A stretch of 64,000 bases of DNA from Gymnopus androsaceus JB14 (taxonomy: Eukaryota > Basidiomycota > Agaricomycetes > Agaricales > Omphalotaceae), in the NCBI GenBank assembly GCA_009733575.1, contig ML769456.1:186001-250000 (forward strand), read 5' to 3'. A model generated the notes under the pieces. The model made no database searches, was not told where the DNA came from, and saw only the letters and a list, made by a program, of their open reading frames with translations. Of this stretch, positions 53,201-64,000 are shown one piece after another. A program made the translations under genes and the position numbers. Numbering within the stretch: the stretch's first letter is position 1; every line of letters begins with the position of its first letter.

Positions 53201-53319
53201 CGTGAAGCTTGATTGCAGTGATATGTTGGAATGTTTGACCGAAAGCGGAGCCTACATTAGGAAGAAATTGAGCAGTAGAAATTGGACCAAGGGGAAACAA
53301 ACGAACCTCCGTTGCTCAT
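50259..53319 (-). CDS. rvt-type cellular reverse transcriptase gene, frame-disrupted
   Basis: Fungal non-retrotransposon RT family. ATG at 53317-53319 (MSNGG, 57-nt intron, SAFGQTFQHITAIKLHELEK) gives a helical N-terminus, then ILRSRLQNFGDTLLREQIDE and LLSAEKATILKGFLSNEIVL. An RGG box (GRGRGYRGRGRGGGRGG, about 51935-51985) precedes the RT core. Motif A region MRADLEWF (about 51640-51663), motif B RGVPIAHALS (about 51412-51440), then FGMDFAVNQ and motif C YRIYDDFWF (about 51246-51272). After it come NAKKTGGACVGG, RNFGQPAHCFGQVHVDEMVE, GGLEVSNPIVQLLTVRDSLV and DEYILGREDRLAYWGSEWKK. Stop 50259-50261. No LTR, gag, integrase or endonuclease is seen. Breaks: about -1 at 52146, +1 at 50750, +2 at about 50608; the last two cancel. 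It may be intact in reality, or a pseudogene. Confidence 0.75.
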
Positions 53320-53546
53320 TTTCAAGTGGGGATGAAAGAGCAGTTAAACAATTTAAAACACATTTAAATAAACGATATCCACATCTCGTCAATTTGAGTC
53401 AAAAGCAATCAGTATAGGGCGCGCACAGCGGTTCCGCTGAAGACAAAGTTTCAAGAATGTTCTAATAAGTTCAGGTCAAAGCGTCGGCGCTCTTTCACTC
53501 TGCGCTCCTCGATTTCCAACTTGACCTGCTCCTTTCGACATCGGCG

Positions 53547-54708
53547 ATGGTTATCTTCACTTTTGTGCGCTCATTCCGTGACCGTGATTTAATGCTCACT
53601 AACTTGCCATAGATCAGACACGGACAATCCACCGATAATGTTGTGAGTTTGTACGCCACATTGCTTGCACATTTCCGACGCGTCCCTCCGTGTAGAAAAG
53701 ACTCTGGGCAGGTATTTGAATTTATGAAATATTCTACCGACTATAAGAGTAGCTGATACTTGTTCAAAGGATGGAAAGATGCACCCTTGTCTAATCATGG
53801 TAATTCTTTTCATCATTAAAATGCGCGTGGATTTTATCTTGGCTTTTATTAGGCATGAAAGTACAGTGACTCAATGATAAGTGTTGACTTCGACTAATGC
53901 CCATGCTATAGCAAGCAACAGCTCTAGGTACATGGTTTACCCAAAAGGGAATCCATTTTGCTGCAATTCTATCATCACCCTTGAATCGTGCAGCAACCAC
54001 AGCTGAAATGGTCTTAGAGCATCAGCCAGATCCCTGTACGCATATCAAGTCTCTCTTACTACGGGAACAGCACTTTGGTATTGCAGAAGGAAAACCCTGG
54101 AAGAAACAGAAAGACCCAAATCTGACATTAGAAGAGCACTATGCGCGGGGAATTGTTTCCTAGCCCTCCAAGACGGAGCGATCGCTTCCCCGGAGGCGAA
54201 AGTAGGGATGATTTGGCTGCGCGCGCGGAGCGAGTCATAGATGAGCTCTTATTGCCGTATGTCTTGAGCGCGGATGGTGATGATCAAGGACCGATACACA
54301 TCGCAGTCGTCAGTCACGGAATATTCATTCGAGAAATTGTGGATGCACTTTATCGACGCGAACTGGGTAGGGAAAGGATGCTGGATAATCATAGAGGTCT
54401 TAATAACACAGGATGGACGAGGGTGGTTGTGAAATTGAAGGTGAGTTTGCCATGGTCATACGCAAGATGCTGATATATGTGGATGATAGGGTACGCAAAA
54501 TTCGCTATCCAAGCCTAACCTAAGTGTACAAATAACGGCTTCTAATGAACATGGACATCTCGACAATCTTGTAAGCTCGGCACGTCCTATGTAGGCTTTC
54601 GCTGATTCTTCCTAGGTACGACAGCAGGGAGGGGTTGGGAGTTCCGCATACGACCCCAAGCAGAAGGATATTCGCGGATATTTCAACACAGGCGCGGGCA
54701 GATCATAG
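53547..54708 (+). CDS. Histidine phosphatase (phosphoglycerate-mutase-like)
   Basis: Histidine phosphatase superfamily, branch 1. ATG at 53547, 48-nt intron (53565-53612), giving MVIFTFIRHGQSTDNV with the RHG catalytic motif. Next exons: ATALGTWFTQKGIHFAAILS, SSPLNRAATTAEMVLEHQ, LLLREQHFGIAEGKPWKKQK, LTLEEHYARGI, RFPGGESRDDLAARAERVID, and the second catalytic histidine in IHIAVVSHGIFIREIVDALY. C-terminus SAYDPKQKDIRGYFNTGAGR S, stop 54706-54708. Between HYARGI and FPSPPRRSDRFPGG one G is extra at about 54155; without its removal the frame ends at once. Divergent from rvt across 227 bp. Substrate (phosphosugar, phosphoprotein or other) cannot be told. Confidence 0.85.
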
Positions 54709-55200
54709 CAGTCTGCAGATATTCGTCAGTTCTTGATTAAGGAAATCCAACAGGAGACGCACTACATTCCCCCAAACATTTCAATTAGACCCGTACGGAA
54801 GCAGGAGCTTTTTTAGCTTGTGTGTCTGAGCTGGAGTAGAATAAGCAGTCTGTGCCAATCGATCTTTTGCGTGCTGGCGCTTTGGCCACATTCAAATGTT
54901 GATGATTAGCTTTTCCCTAGAATAGTATAGTTAGTTTACAGTGACTTTTTTTAAAAGAGTCGGATGCGTACGCGTTTGAAAGAACTTCCCGAAGCAAGAG
55001 ACCTCCAGCGCTTTTTTGCGCCACTATGCGACTTCATTTTGTATCCAGCCTCTGCTACAGAGGTTACTGAGAACATCCTAGGGCCCCATGTATGTGATGA
55101 AGAAATTGTAGACCTCAAATTTGAGGCCAAGCTGAAGAACATGAGAGTAGAAAAGGAAGCAGCACGTGCTACTGTATTCTCGATCCTTCCTTCGACCACC
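54709..55200. other. Intergenic upstream of UFD2
   Basis: Presumed UFD2 promoter and 5' UTR. A frame from 54964 (MRTRLKELPEARDLQRFFAP) runs into the UFD2 start in the same frame without a stop, but it matches no UFD2 family sequence and is not taken as coding. Nothing else seen. Confidence 0.5.
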
Positions 55201-58200
55201 ATGTCCGATATTCCACCTCATGAACCAACTCCTCAAGACGATGCCGATCGCGTAAGATACTCTTAGGACGCTCTATCTATCACGGCTCATAAATTATTTG
55301 TCCAAAGATTCGGTTAAAGAGATTGGCCAAGTTGCAGAGTTCTGCATCCAATTCTCCTGCTCCTTCCAGCTCATCAACGCCCATTCCTGCCTCCTCTCCA
55401 AAGCCACCGGCACCGAAGCCCATTCAGCAAACCTTCTCCCATTCCTGCTACACTGAAAAGGGCCGCAGAGCCAACTCCCGCTTCTCCATCACCCGCTAGA
55501 AAGAAAGCGCCTTTACAGTTGGATCTGGGCCGCTTGGGAGCACTGAAATGATCACCAACGTTCTCCATGTAACGCTTGAGGCAAGTCCCAATAGGTTTCA
55601 TTCGAGTGCCTCTGACGAATACTTGTCTTCGTAGAAATCTGTGGCAGAAGCAAGCGGTCACGATCTGGTCTGGCTGAAACCTTTGGCTGACGAGATACAG
55701 TCGGAAAGTCCAGGTGCGTATCCAAACCTACTTTAACATGACCCGAGACTCACGCGTGTTGCAGGCCAGCCTCTACCACGTCTAAACGTCGATCTACTGG
55801 ATCGTCTCCTCATCGCTCGACTTGAAATAGATCCTCAAACAATGAGGTGTGTTACTGTTCTCCTGGTAACCCAACGTATATGCTCAATCGATGCAGTGAT
55901 GACCTGGAATATCTTCCCGTAGTGGCATCTCTTCCACCCAATCAAACAATATTTGAGTATCTAGTCGGCTCATGGAAACGTCTGAACAATGCTAAAACAG
56001 CTTTGACCAAAAAGGTGAGAATGCTGTAGTGCAGTGGCGCGTTTATGACTCAAATCACGCGCTAGGGATACACTCCGGTTGATACTCAAAATGCCCTCAC
56101 CAAATTGGACAAACTGCGCGATCTTGTTGTCAGTTACGCGGGTCTGACTTTGCAGGAACCAGAAATGTTCCCTCAGCCTTCAGGGTGCGTCTTTCAGCCT
56201 TATTTCGTTATGAATAAAGCATCCTTACATCCATCTCAGACGGCCACTTGGACCACCTGAACTTGTTGTTCCCTTGCTTTCCCTGTCTGCTTACTCAACA
56301 CCTCTTTATTCTTCCAGTACCACTTCACCCAATGTCTTATCTCCCACTGATGTAGAACAGTTCCTGGAAGACCTTGGTCGCCGATTCGAGCCCGCCAACG
56401 AGATTGATGACGTTCTGGGTCCTGTTGTCCGCCAACTGCTATTCCACCCATCGTTGTTTCGGCCAGAAGGCTTGGGTGGCGGAGACGCAAGTTGGCGTGG
56501 TATTGTCAGCGGTCTTGAGGCTTTGGTTTCTGTCAAGAGTATCGCCACTATGATCACAAGAATGGAAGAATGGAATCCGGCGAATGCGACTGCAGTCAAC
56601 TTTGAGAAGGTTTCGTTGATGGGACCGTTATGTCGGCTGGGTGTGTTTTCGAAAGAATGGGTTAGTTTCTCGCCTCTACATGATGATTGCTCGACATCTC
56701 TGCTCATGATGCTACATATAGCCAGCTATAGCTAAGACATACTTTTCGGACCCTGAAAAGCGTTCACGCGACGATGTCGAATCCTCGTTTGCCAGTTTGC
56801 GGGGAACGTTGAAGAGCCTCCAGGTATGAAGCCCAATGTCTTTTCATTACGATAAGAGTTGACTCCATTGCTTCCAGAGTTCGCTGTTTAAAATATTTAA
56901 CACCTTCGTTCGAGCATCACCAAGTTCTAGAGAAGCTGTTTTGCAGTATTTCAGTCGAATCATTTCCTTGAACGTCAAGCGAGCGGGGATGCAGGTAGGC
57001 ATTTTTGCTTGCTTCTATCGTCATTTGATATCTTATGGGATGTACGCAGGTGGACCCGGATACAGTTGCCTCGGATTCTTTCATGGTTAACATCCAGAGC
57101 GTGTTGTATCATTTCGCAGAGCCTTTCATGGATGCGAACTACACCAAGGTTGGTATAAGTCGTGAATACTTGATTATCATTAACCGCTTTTCCTAGATCG
57201 ACCGGATAGATCCTTTGTATTACGCACACTCTAACCGTATAGATATTGCCGAGGAAACTCGCATCAAGGCTACTTCTCAGGAAGCTTCGCAGTGGGCCGA
57301 AGAAAATCGCGCTCCTGGAGGTAAACCGGTTGGTGATTGATATGTCTCTAATTTAATGTATTTCTTTCTCTAGGACCTGCTCCCAACTTCATCTCCGATA
57401 TCTTCTACCTCACTGTCGCCATGAGTCATTACGGTTATCAGAAGACCATTTCGAGCTACAACGACTTGGCCAAACATCTTGATGACATTCAACGCCATGT
57501 GGATTTCTTGAACGGCGATGGGTCTTGGATGGGGGTTAGTCATTCAAGCACAGAGATGCTTTGTGTCGCAATACTCATTCCTTGTTCTGTTGTAGAGCCC
57601 TATGCAAGGCCGTGTGCAGGCAGCTATCAACAATGTCAAGGTATGTCCTCTATGCTTTACTAACGAGCTGGTCTTTTTTGACCTTTGTCCGCAGAACGAG
57701 GAAGCGAAAATCAAAAGCGCTCAGATGGCTTACGAGGCTCAGCTCTCAGATCCTGAACTAGTTTTTAGATCTATCGGTTTCACCATATTTTTGTCGGTAT
57801 GGTTGATTCGACAAGTTGATCCCAAGAAAACACACCCCAGTCCTCCAGCCGAGTATGTTTCATCGCGTTGTCGTCTGTATCACATTGCTAATGCCTGAGA
57901 TAGCATACCATTGTCTAAAGATGTTCCAATGTCATTCCGGGTTCTTCCCGAGTACATTATTGAGGATATTGTCGATTATCTCCACTTTGCTACTCAGTAA
58001 GCGAATTCTGTGTTATGTTCACCAGAACTAGAAAGTTGATCATATTTTATAGGACCTCGCCGGACAAGTTCGAGTTGGCAGGAAAGACTGAACTTTTGAT
58101 TTTCATTCTGACGTTCCTTTCGTCGACGTGGTACATCAAGAATCCTTTCCTCAAGTCCAAGATTAACGATGTAGGTAGTCTTTATCATAGTACTCCCTTT

Positions 58201-59744
58201 CCCCGCTGAACAAATCCTAGGTCCTATTCATGAGTATCTGGGGCTACGGCCGCGAAAGGAACGGCGTGTTGGGCGGTTTGTTAAATAGTCATCCGCTAGC
58301 ATTGAAACATCTCATGTCGGCACTGATGCACTTTTATATCGGTGAGCTGACCGTGTTTTCTCAACAAACTTTGGTTCTGATTTGTTATTAGAGGTGGAGC
58401 AAACGGGAGCCAGCTCTCAGTTCTACGATAAATTCAGTATGTATCTCTACTTGATGGTTTTCCTTTGCTGTGCTAATGCGGTCTTTTGTTACAGATGCTC
58501 GGTAGGTTGATGCGCTTTGGAAGTTTTTTCAACGCTGAACATCCTTCTAGTCGTAACATATCATATGTGTTGAAGCTAGTGTGGGACAATCCTACGCATA
58601 GAGAGGCTCTTAATCGTGAAGCTGACGAGTGAGTCGTTCTACTGTGTAGGTCTTTTATCGACTCTAACTGGCGTTTTAGAAACGTAGACAAGTTTGTCCG
58701 ATTCGTCAACCTCATGATCAACGATGTCACGTATCTCATGGACGAATCGTTGAGCGAGCTATCCCAGATCCACGACATACAAGTCGAGATGGACGACAGG
58801 GCCACCTGGAACACCAAACCCGCAGAGTACCGTCAAGAGCGAGAGTCAACTCTTCGTCAACTTGAGCGCCACGCGTCCAGTTACACCACCCTGGGTCGAT
58901 CCACCGTCGAACTGCTGAAACTTTTCACGGCCGAAGCGAAAAAGCCTTTCATGATGCCTGAAATTGTCGACAAACTTGCTGCCATGTTGGATTACAATCT
59001 CGAGGCACTCGTCGGGCCTAGGATGCAAAATCTCAAAGTTCGCGAGCCGGAAAAGCTGCGATTCGACCCGAAAGCGTTGTTGAGCGATATGCTGCAGATT
59101 TTCTTGAACCTTAGCGATCAGCCAGAATTCACGAAAGCGGTTGCGGGCTGATGGGCGTAGTTATAGCAAAGAGTTGTTCGAGCAAGCGGAGAGGATCATG
59201 ATACGGCGAGTGCTCAAATCGGACACGGAGGTGGAGAGGTGGCGGTTGTTGATCATTAAAGTCGAAGAAGCCAAAGAGACAATAGAGGCCGAGGAGGATT
59301 TGGGTGAAATCCCAGAAGAGTTTTTGGGTATTGAATTTTCTTTGATTAATTCTCTTGGCCGAATGCGCTAACCTTTTGTCATTCAAGATCCTCTCATGGC
59401 CTCTCTCATGAAGGACCCAGTAATACTGCCAACATCTCGTACGACTATCGATCGGGCGACTATCAAATCACATTTACTGTCGGATACTAAAGATCCCTTC
59501 AATCGTATGCCGTTGGCTATAGAGGATGTTATTCCTAGTCTGTATCCCGTTTCCTTTCTCAAACTGACGACTGACGATATTCGCTTGTCTAGATACCGAC
59601 CTCAAGGCCCAGATTGAAAAGTTTTTAATTGATCGGAGGCAGCAGTTAAAAGTAGCTCGGGCAGCTCCTGCAGGAGAGTATGGATGTAAGTTAGTATCGA
59701 TATTGCTCGAAAGAAAGCATAAGTATTGTAGATTTGATGTATAG
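55201..59744 (+). CDS. UFD2: Ubiquitin conjugation factor E4 (UFD2)
   Basis: U-box E4 enzyme that lengthens ubiquitin chains and works with Cdc48. ATG at 55201: [17 protein letters not shown], intron, [20 protein letters not shown]. Then [72 protein letters not shown] and the long E4 core: [156 protein letters not shown]. The U-box is [20 protein letters not shown], then [20 protein letters not shown]. Single extra bases near 55425, 55543 and 59145 break the frame. End uncertain: unspliced stop at 59742-59744; a GTAAGT donor at 59686 offers another tail. Confidence 0.93.
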
Positions 59745-60575
59745 GTATTTGCTTAGTGGTACTTGTAGAGATTGGACTTTTTTGATAGTTATTAGTTTCG
59801 ACCGTAGCTTGGCACCTCGCCTCTGTGAAGGTCAACTATGATTCTAAACGCATCAACCTACTCGAATTCCAGAGAAGGGATGCAAACAAGAAAAATACAA
59901 GTACTTAAATGTCACAGCAGCTCGATGTGATGTAGAGAAACTAGAAAGTACCCCACAAGTAGTTTGCTACCCTTCATTACAATTCTTATCGGTGACTACT
60001 TCTCGCATCTCCAGCGCCAGAGACATTTGTATACCTGAGTGATCATTCCTAGATCCACACATCTCTACTCTGAAGAGGCTTGCGTTTGAGCGGTAATGCG
60101 ATCTGGTAGAAAGTTCCTTGAGAGCTCGTACTTGAACTGAACACTGCCAGTGAGCATAATGAGTCTTGGATTATTTGAGTGTTTTATGCACTGTGATGGT
60201 TTTTCAAGCATGAACTCAGGCTGATGGCCAGTGCGACTATCGGACTTCTTGAATAACGAGTGTTGAGTTTTAATTAACCATCGAGATGAAGTTTAGAACA
60301 TCGTTTAGTCACTGAAGATGGACAGTTTTGCAAGACTGCATCTAAATTTGTATCGGGAGAATCAGCTTTGACCTCGCCACGTGTGTTATTTCCGGTTTCT
60401 GAACTTACTCAAGATTCGCTGTGAATCGGAAGAATCGGGTTTGAATCTAACCCGGCGTCGCCAGAGGCTCCAATTTTTTCAATCGACAGAGTTGGATTTA
60501 ATATCTGTGTCTAGAATGACATGCAAGTACATACAGTAAGTATAAGAAGACTCCAAACATTACTAGTAGTCGATG
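59745..60575. other. Intergenic, with conserved spacer block
   Basis: Convergent spacer between UFD2 and paralog E. It carries the array's spacer block (TATCGGGAGAATCAGCTTTG then ACCTCGCCACGTG, 60351-60385), showing that paralog E moved together with its downstream flank but without an MCM4 tail. No gene seen. Confidence 0.6.
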
Positions 60576-62390
60576 TTATGAAGAAGTCGAAGCATACTCT
60601 GGAGGAGGAGTCTGGGGATATATGCTCCCGCGATTCTCCGCCAACCTTCGCCGAGCAATCTGTAGCTGGAGCTCTAGCAATGATACTTCTTCTTCCATGG
60701 TTAAGTCCTGTCCTTGATTATTATAGAGCTCCAGGCTCTCTTGGGTTTGATTCAGAGCCTGAAGAGGCAGCGGGGATGCAATAGTGTTACGGCGTGAATC
60801 AGAGATGTCCAATGGTTGTTCCTTATCACGACAGATCGCCTCTATAGGATGCGCTGGCTCCGGCCCATCAGTCTTTGGGCTCGGGATTTTATCAGCTTTA
60901 CTGGCAACCCCGCCCCATGTAGCATGGGCAGTACTGGGACTGCCAGGGTCCGGCGTATCATCACGCATGTCACAAGTGGAAAGCAACATCTCCACATTAC
61001 GTGGGGAGTGCAGATTCTCCAAATCGAGACTAGGTACGGAGGGATCAAAGGAAGGATTCGGAGTCGGGGGCGAGAAGAAAGCTCCATGTGGTAATAGTGA
61101 GTTTGCCCCCTGTTCGACGTGAGGGTTTGGAATATCTGCATCCTCCGTGGTGAATACTTCTTGCCGCAGTGGCACGGATCCGTCATTAGGTGCGGGATCA
61201 AAGGAAAGATTCTGTGTTGGAGGTGTGAAGAAAGTTTCATATGGTAATGGTGAGTTTGCCCTCCGTTCGACCTGAGGGCTTGGAATATCTGTATCCTCAG
61301 TAGTGACTACTTCTTGCCGCAATGGCACGGATCCGTCACTGGTAGGGTTCGCCCTCATCGCATCTTCAGGATCTTTGAATGGCCCTTTTTCGAAGTCTTC
61401 CTGCCTAGAACGAGCACGCCTGCGGATGCTCAGAAATGTGCACAACCCCGCAAGGACTAATGCTACAACCCCGCCAACCACACCACTTAATATAGCTCCA
61501 AGTGCCGTTTTGGCACTTGGAGCATCGGCAGTAGTGGACGTAGTTGTCGATCCGGATCCGGCTCTAAACAAGTGATGAGATTTTCAGGTTCTCCGGATTT
61601 AAGAAAAATGGCGCACAACGAAGTTGTAGTAGATGAAATACTAGCGCCTCTTGACTGATTGCTAGTTTGAGTGGAGCTTCCAGGAGGCAGAAAAGATGCT
61701 CTAGCCGATGTGGTCAAGCGAGATGTAAGTGTCGGGCTAAATGTAGCTGTGGCTGTGGTTGAGCTAGATGTAGTTGTGGTTGAGCTAGATGCATTTGTGG
61801 TTGAGCTAGATGTAGTTGTGGTTGAGCTAGATGCATTTGTGGTTGAGCTAGATGTAGTTGTAGTTGGGCCAGATGTAGTTGTGGTTGAGCTAGATGTAGT
61901 TGTGACTGGGGTAGCTGTAGTTGTGGTGGTATTAAGACCCAGACCGCCTGAATTCGAGCCAGGGTCGCCTGACTCCAAGTCAGGGTCACCTGAATGCACC
62001 GAGCCAGGGTTGCCTGAATCCAAGTCAGCGCTGCTTGAAGCGCTGTCTGAATCCGAGGCCGAGTCAGCGCTGCCTGAGTCCAAGCGAGTGTTGCCGGAGC
62101 GTACGCCAAGGGTCGAGGTCAGCTGACGGGCATTCAACTGAGAGGATACGCTAAAAGAATATAATGATTTAATTTTTAATATTTTTCTAGGGATAGGATG
62201 GACGCACGAATCCTCTGAAGTGACAGTCCAGGATACTATGCTTGAAACGCTACTGGAGACAACATTTGTATGAGTGTTAAAGCCCAGTCCTGAAGCGGCA
62301 GACAGTATTGCGACGACAATGCTATACAAAAAATTCAGAAAAAGGATGTACATAATGATTGAAGCAAGCTGACCTGACTTGGGCAAACAT
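60576..62390 (-). CDS. Single-pass Ser/Thr-rich membrane protein, paralog E
   Basis: Dispersed paralog, about 29 kb from the array. ATG at 62388-62390: MFAQV spliced to SIVVAILSAASGLGFNTHTN (signal peptide, start of Kre9-like domain) and VSSSVSSIVSWTVTSEDS. The domain's second half is replaced by LNARQLTSTLGVRSGN and an Asp/Ser/Gly-rich stretch (SGNPGSVHSGDPDLESGDPG), then a Thr/Ser stalk encoded by a 21-bp minisatellite. After an intron: TADAPSAKTALGAILSGVVG, helix GGVVALVLAGLCTFLSIRRR (about 61480-61410), and a tail longer than in A because the segment GSVPLRQEVVTTEDTDIPSP..QVERRANS is present twice. Tail end LLELQLQIARRRLAENRGSI then YPQTPPPEYASTSS, a PPxY motif. Stop 60576-60578. Frames are open, so probably functional. 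Confidence 0.76.
61758..61904. repeat. 21-bp minisatellite in the stalk of paralog E
   Basis: Seven 21-bp units (GTTGAGCTAGATGTAGTTGTG), the 2nd and 4th reading GCATTT instead of GTAGTT, so that the first four form a 42-bp higher-order repeat. In frame on the minus strand they encode TTTTSSS and TNASSST heptads. Confidence 0.9.
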
Positions 62391-62457
62391 CCTCTGCGTC
62401 AACGCTAGAGAAGGGGAGGAGAAAGAATGGTACGAGCTGAGGGCTCAAACAACCACT

Positions 62458-62470
62458 GGCAATATATCAG
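62458..62470 (-). promoter_or_regulatory. Conserved TATA-like element, paralog E
   Basis: GGCAATATATCAG about 70 bp upstream of the paralog E start codon, as in A, C and D. Confidence 0.45.
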
Positions 62471-64000
62471 AGTTAAGTTGGACCTGGACTCCTTCGTGAT
62501 CAATATTGCCGAGGTGAAGAAGATGTGAAAGTGTTCCGTTTATATATGCGAGGCTGCTGAGCTGGATACAGGCAACAGGTATTTCAGCCAGTGGATATCA
62601 TGATGAAGAAATCTTGACTGTCACGAGTGACCGATCCTCTGTCACCGACCGTAAAAGAATACTATCCAGTGGATGCTTCATCAAGTTGCGAGATGAAGTA
62701 GCTGAATGATTCTGATTCCAGTTACTATGGCTGGTCAGGATATGCTGAACCTACATAACCAATTAAAATGCCAAAGATCTGAATTTACCAGTCGATTCGT
62801 AACCTTTGAAAACAAAATCCTTAGATTTTCCTGAGCAAAAACCGGGATAAGTATGTCGCTGATCTTTGAATCTGATGCCCGCCAAAAACTTTAGAGGTCA
62901 ATGATCTTGATGTTAACGTTGCATTTACTAAGGATACTTCCTAAACTTAGATACTGGGCTAAAAAAAAGTATCTAGGATCAATGAATACTGGGCCTCACA
63001 TAGCAAGAGCCTCATTAATCGCATATCCCGGTCCCAGCACCCGAACAACCACTAGTAGCATTCTCTTAAGGTCGCTGTCATTGAACAGATCGTCTGCATG
63101 ACCTCATCCATGTGCATACGGCTTGTTGCTTTGCCGCCTTGGATTGTCTGGATTGTCTGATCGCGCTGTGTAATCTATCTATCTGCCAGCGATCTTCAAT
63201 CATGTCCATAGCAAAATGAATTCTTCAACTGGAATCCACGAGGGAGTCGCGATGATCATCAAGCATACAGAAACTCTCATCGAAGCTTGACTTATGACTT
63301 GGCTTGATGTTGAACATAAGTATTTGCCGCATTGTCAGTACGCATTGCATCCTGGCTCGAAGCAACGTTCAAGCGCTTTGCGAACACTTGTTCCTGATCA
63401 CAATCGCTTACAGCCAAATCAAGGCCGTCTTGCAATAAGCAGTGAAGAATGAAGCTGGAACGAAATAGTGGTGTTATCAAAGAAGGTAAAGGGAGTCTAA
63501 CCTATGACATCATTTTTCATCGGAAAAAGGAGAGACGTGATTGGGGTAATCGGTTCCACGTTCAGGTTACATTTGTTGAACGTTCACTTCACTGTTTGCT
63601 GTTAGTTCACTGTACTGTCTGTTAACCCTCCTACATCTCCAAATATATTATTATTGCTTCAACCAAATGCAAAAATTAGTTATATTATGTGCTGTCTGTT
63701 GACTAATTGTACACTGTCTCCTGATTGTCCAAATGTTGTCTGCCTTATGGATATCAATTGAGTCTTTTGAGCAATATATGTAGTAAAACTGAAGGGCGCA
63801 TCATGCGTCGGCACCCCCAACACACCCAATTGAGGAACATCAAATTAAGCGCCCGGTAATTTATAATATGTCGCATTGTATGTGAAAAAGACAGTCAACA
63901 GACGGCCCATATCCCACGTCTGTGGATACCTAAGTACCTTAGGACTTGATTGATGACGTATATCTGCTGACATCGCCGCTTTCCTCCGAGATAAGCTAAA
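62471..64000. other. No gene seen to the right edge
   Basis: About 1.5 kb with only short frames, two of them (62901-63101 plus, 63292-63480 minus) without family resemblance. The last 400 bp are AT-rich. Promoter sequence of paralog E is at the left end; nothing else can be supported. Confidence 0.5.

Noticed and set aside
50259..53319. rvt gene as a LTR or LINE retrotransposon
   Set aside because: No LTRs, target-site duplication, endonuclease, integrase, gag or poly(A) tract; the gene has many spliceosomal introns.
54964..55200. N-terminal extension of UFD2
   Set aside because: In frame with the ATG at 55201 but unlike any UFD2 sequence; [20 protein letters not shown] is the expected start.
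60420..60470. tRNA-like T-arm (GGGTTTGAATCTAACCC)
   Set aside because: Loop does not match TTCRANY and no other tRNA arms could be placed around it.

Overview
The window is nuclear DNA of a filamentous basidiomycete, most likely an agaricomycete. The evidence is coding exons split by many short (about 46-60 nt) GT-AG introns, a secreted GH131 glucanase with a fungal CBM1, basidiomycete-type MCM4, Rsp5, ADA3 and UFD2 proteins, a fungal reverse-transcriptase-like gene and a DUF2235-WD40 gene. Genus cannot be read from the sequence.

Layout. 1-20 kb is mostly housekeeping: CSC1/OSCA-type channel (5' truncated by the window edge), GH131-CBM1, ribosomal protein uL22 (RPL17), a RasGEF (minus), the HECT ubiquitin ligase Rsp5, an unrecognised minus-strand gene, and MCM4. 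20-31.5 kb is a degraded segmental duplication array. Its unit is the 3' end of MCM4 plus a minus-strand gene for a single-pass Ser/Thr-rich membrane protein with a C-terminal PPxY motif. Copies A, B, C, D and a further fragment lie here, and copy E lies alone at 60.6-62.4 kb. 31.5-39 kb returns to housekeeping genes: MTG2 (Obg-type mitochondrial GTPase), an arrestin-like protein with an N-terminal PPFY, an intron-containing tRNA-Arg(ACG), and the SAGA subunit ADA3. 39.4-45.7 kb holds two colinear fragments of a broken rvt-type reverse-transcriptase gene, with a DUF2235-WD40 gene lying between them. 46-60 kb carries an M3 metallopeptidase, a longer rvt copy, a histidine phosphatase and the E4 ubiquitin factor UFD2.

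Two themes stand out. First, ubiquitin: Rsp5 (three WW domains), an arrestin-like protein with a PPFY motif, a family of membrane proteins ending in PPEY/PPQY, and UFD2. A working inference is that the membrane proteins and the arrestin are Rsp5 clients or adaptors. Second, local gene birth and decay: the MCM4-tail/membrane-protein array and the paired rvt copies.

Caution on reading frames. At least a dozen conserved genes each need a one-base deletion to stay in frame (for example MCM4, MTG2, ADA3, UFD2, RasGEF, CSC1). Almost all are +1 insertions, which looks like uncorrected assembly error rather than mass pseudogenisation. Boundaries given here are from first start codon to stop codon and span introns; exon edges were inferred by eye.
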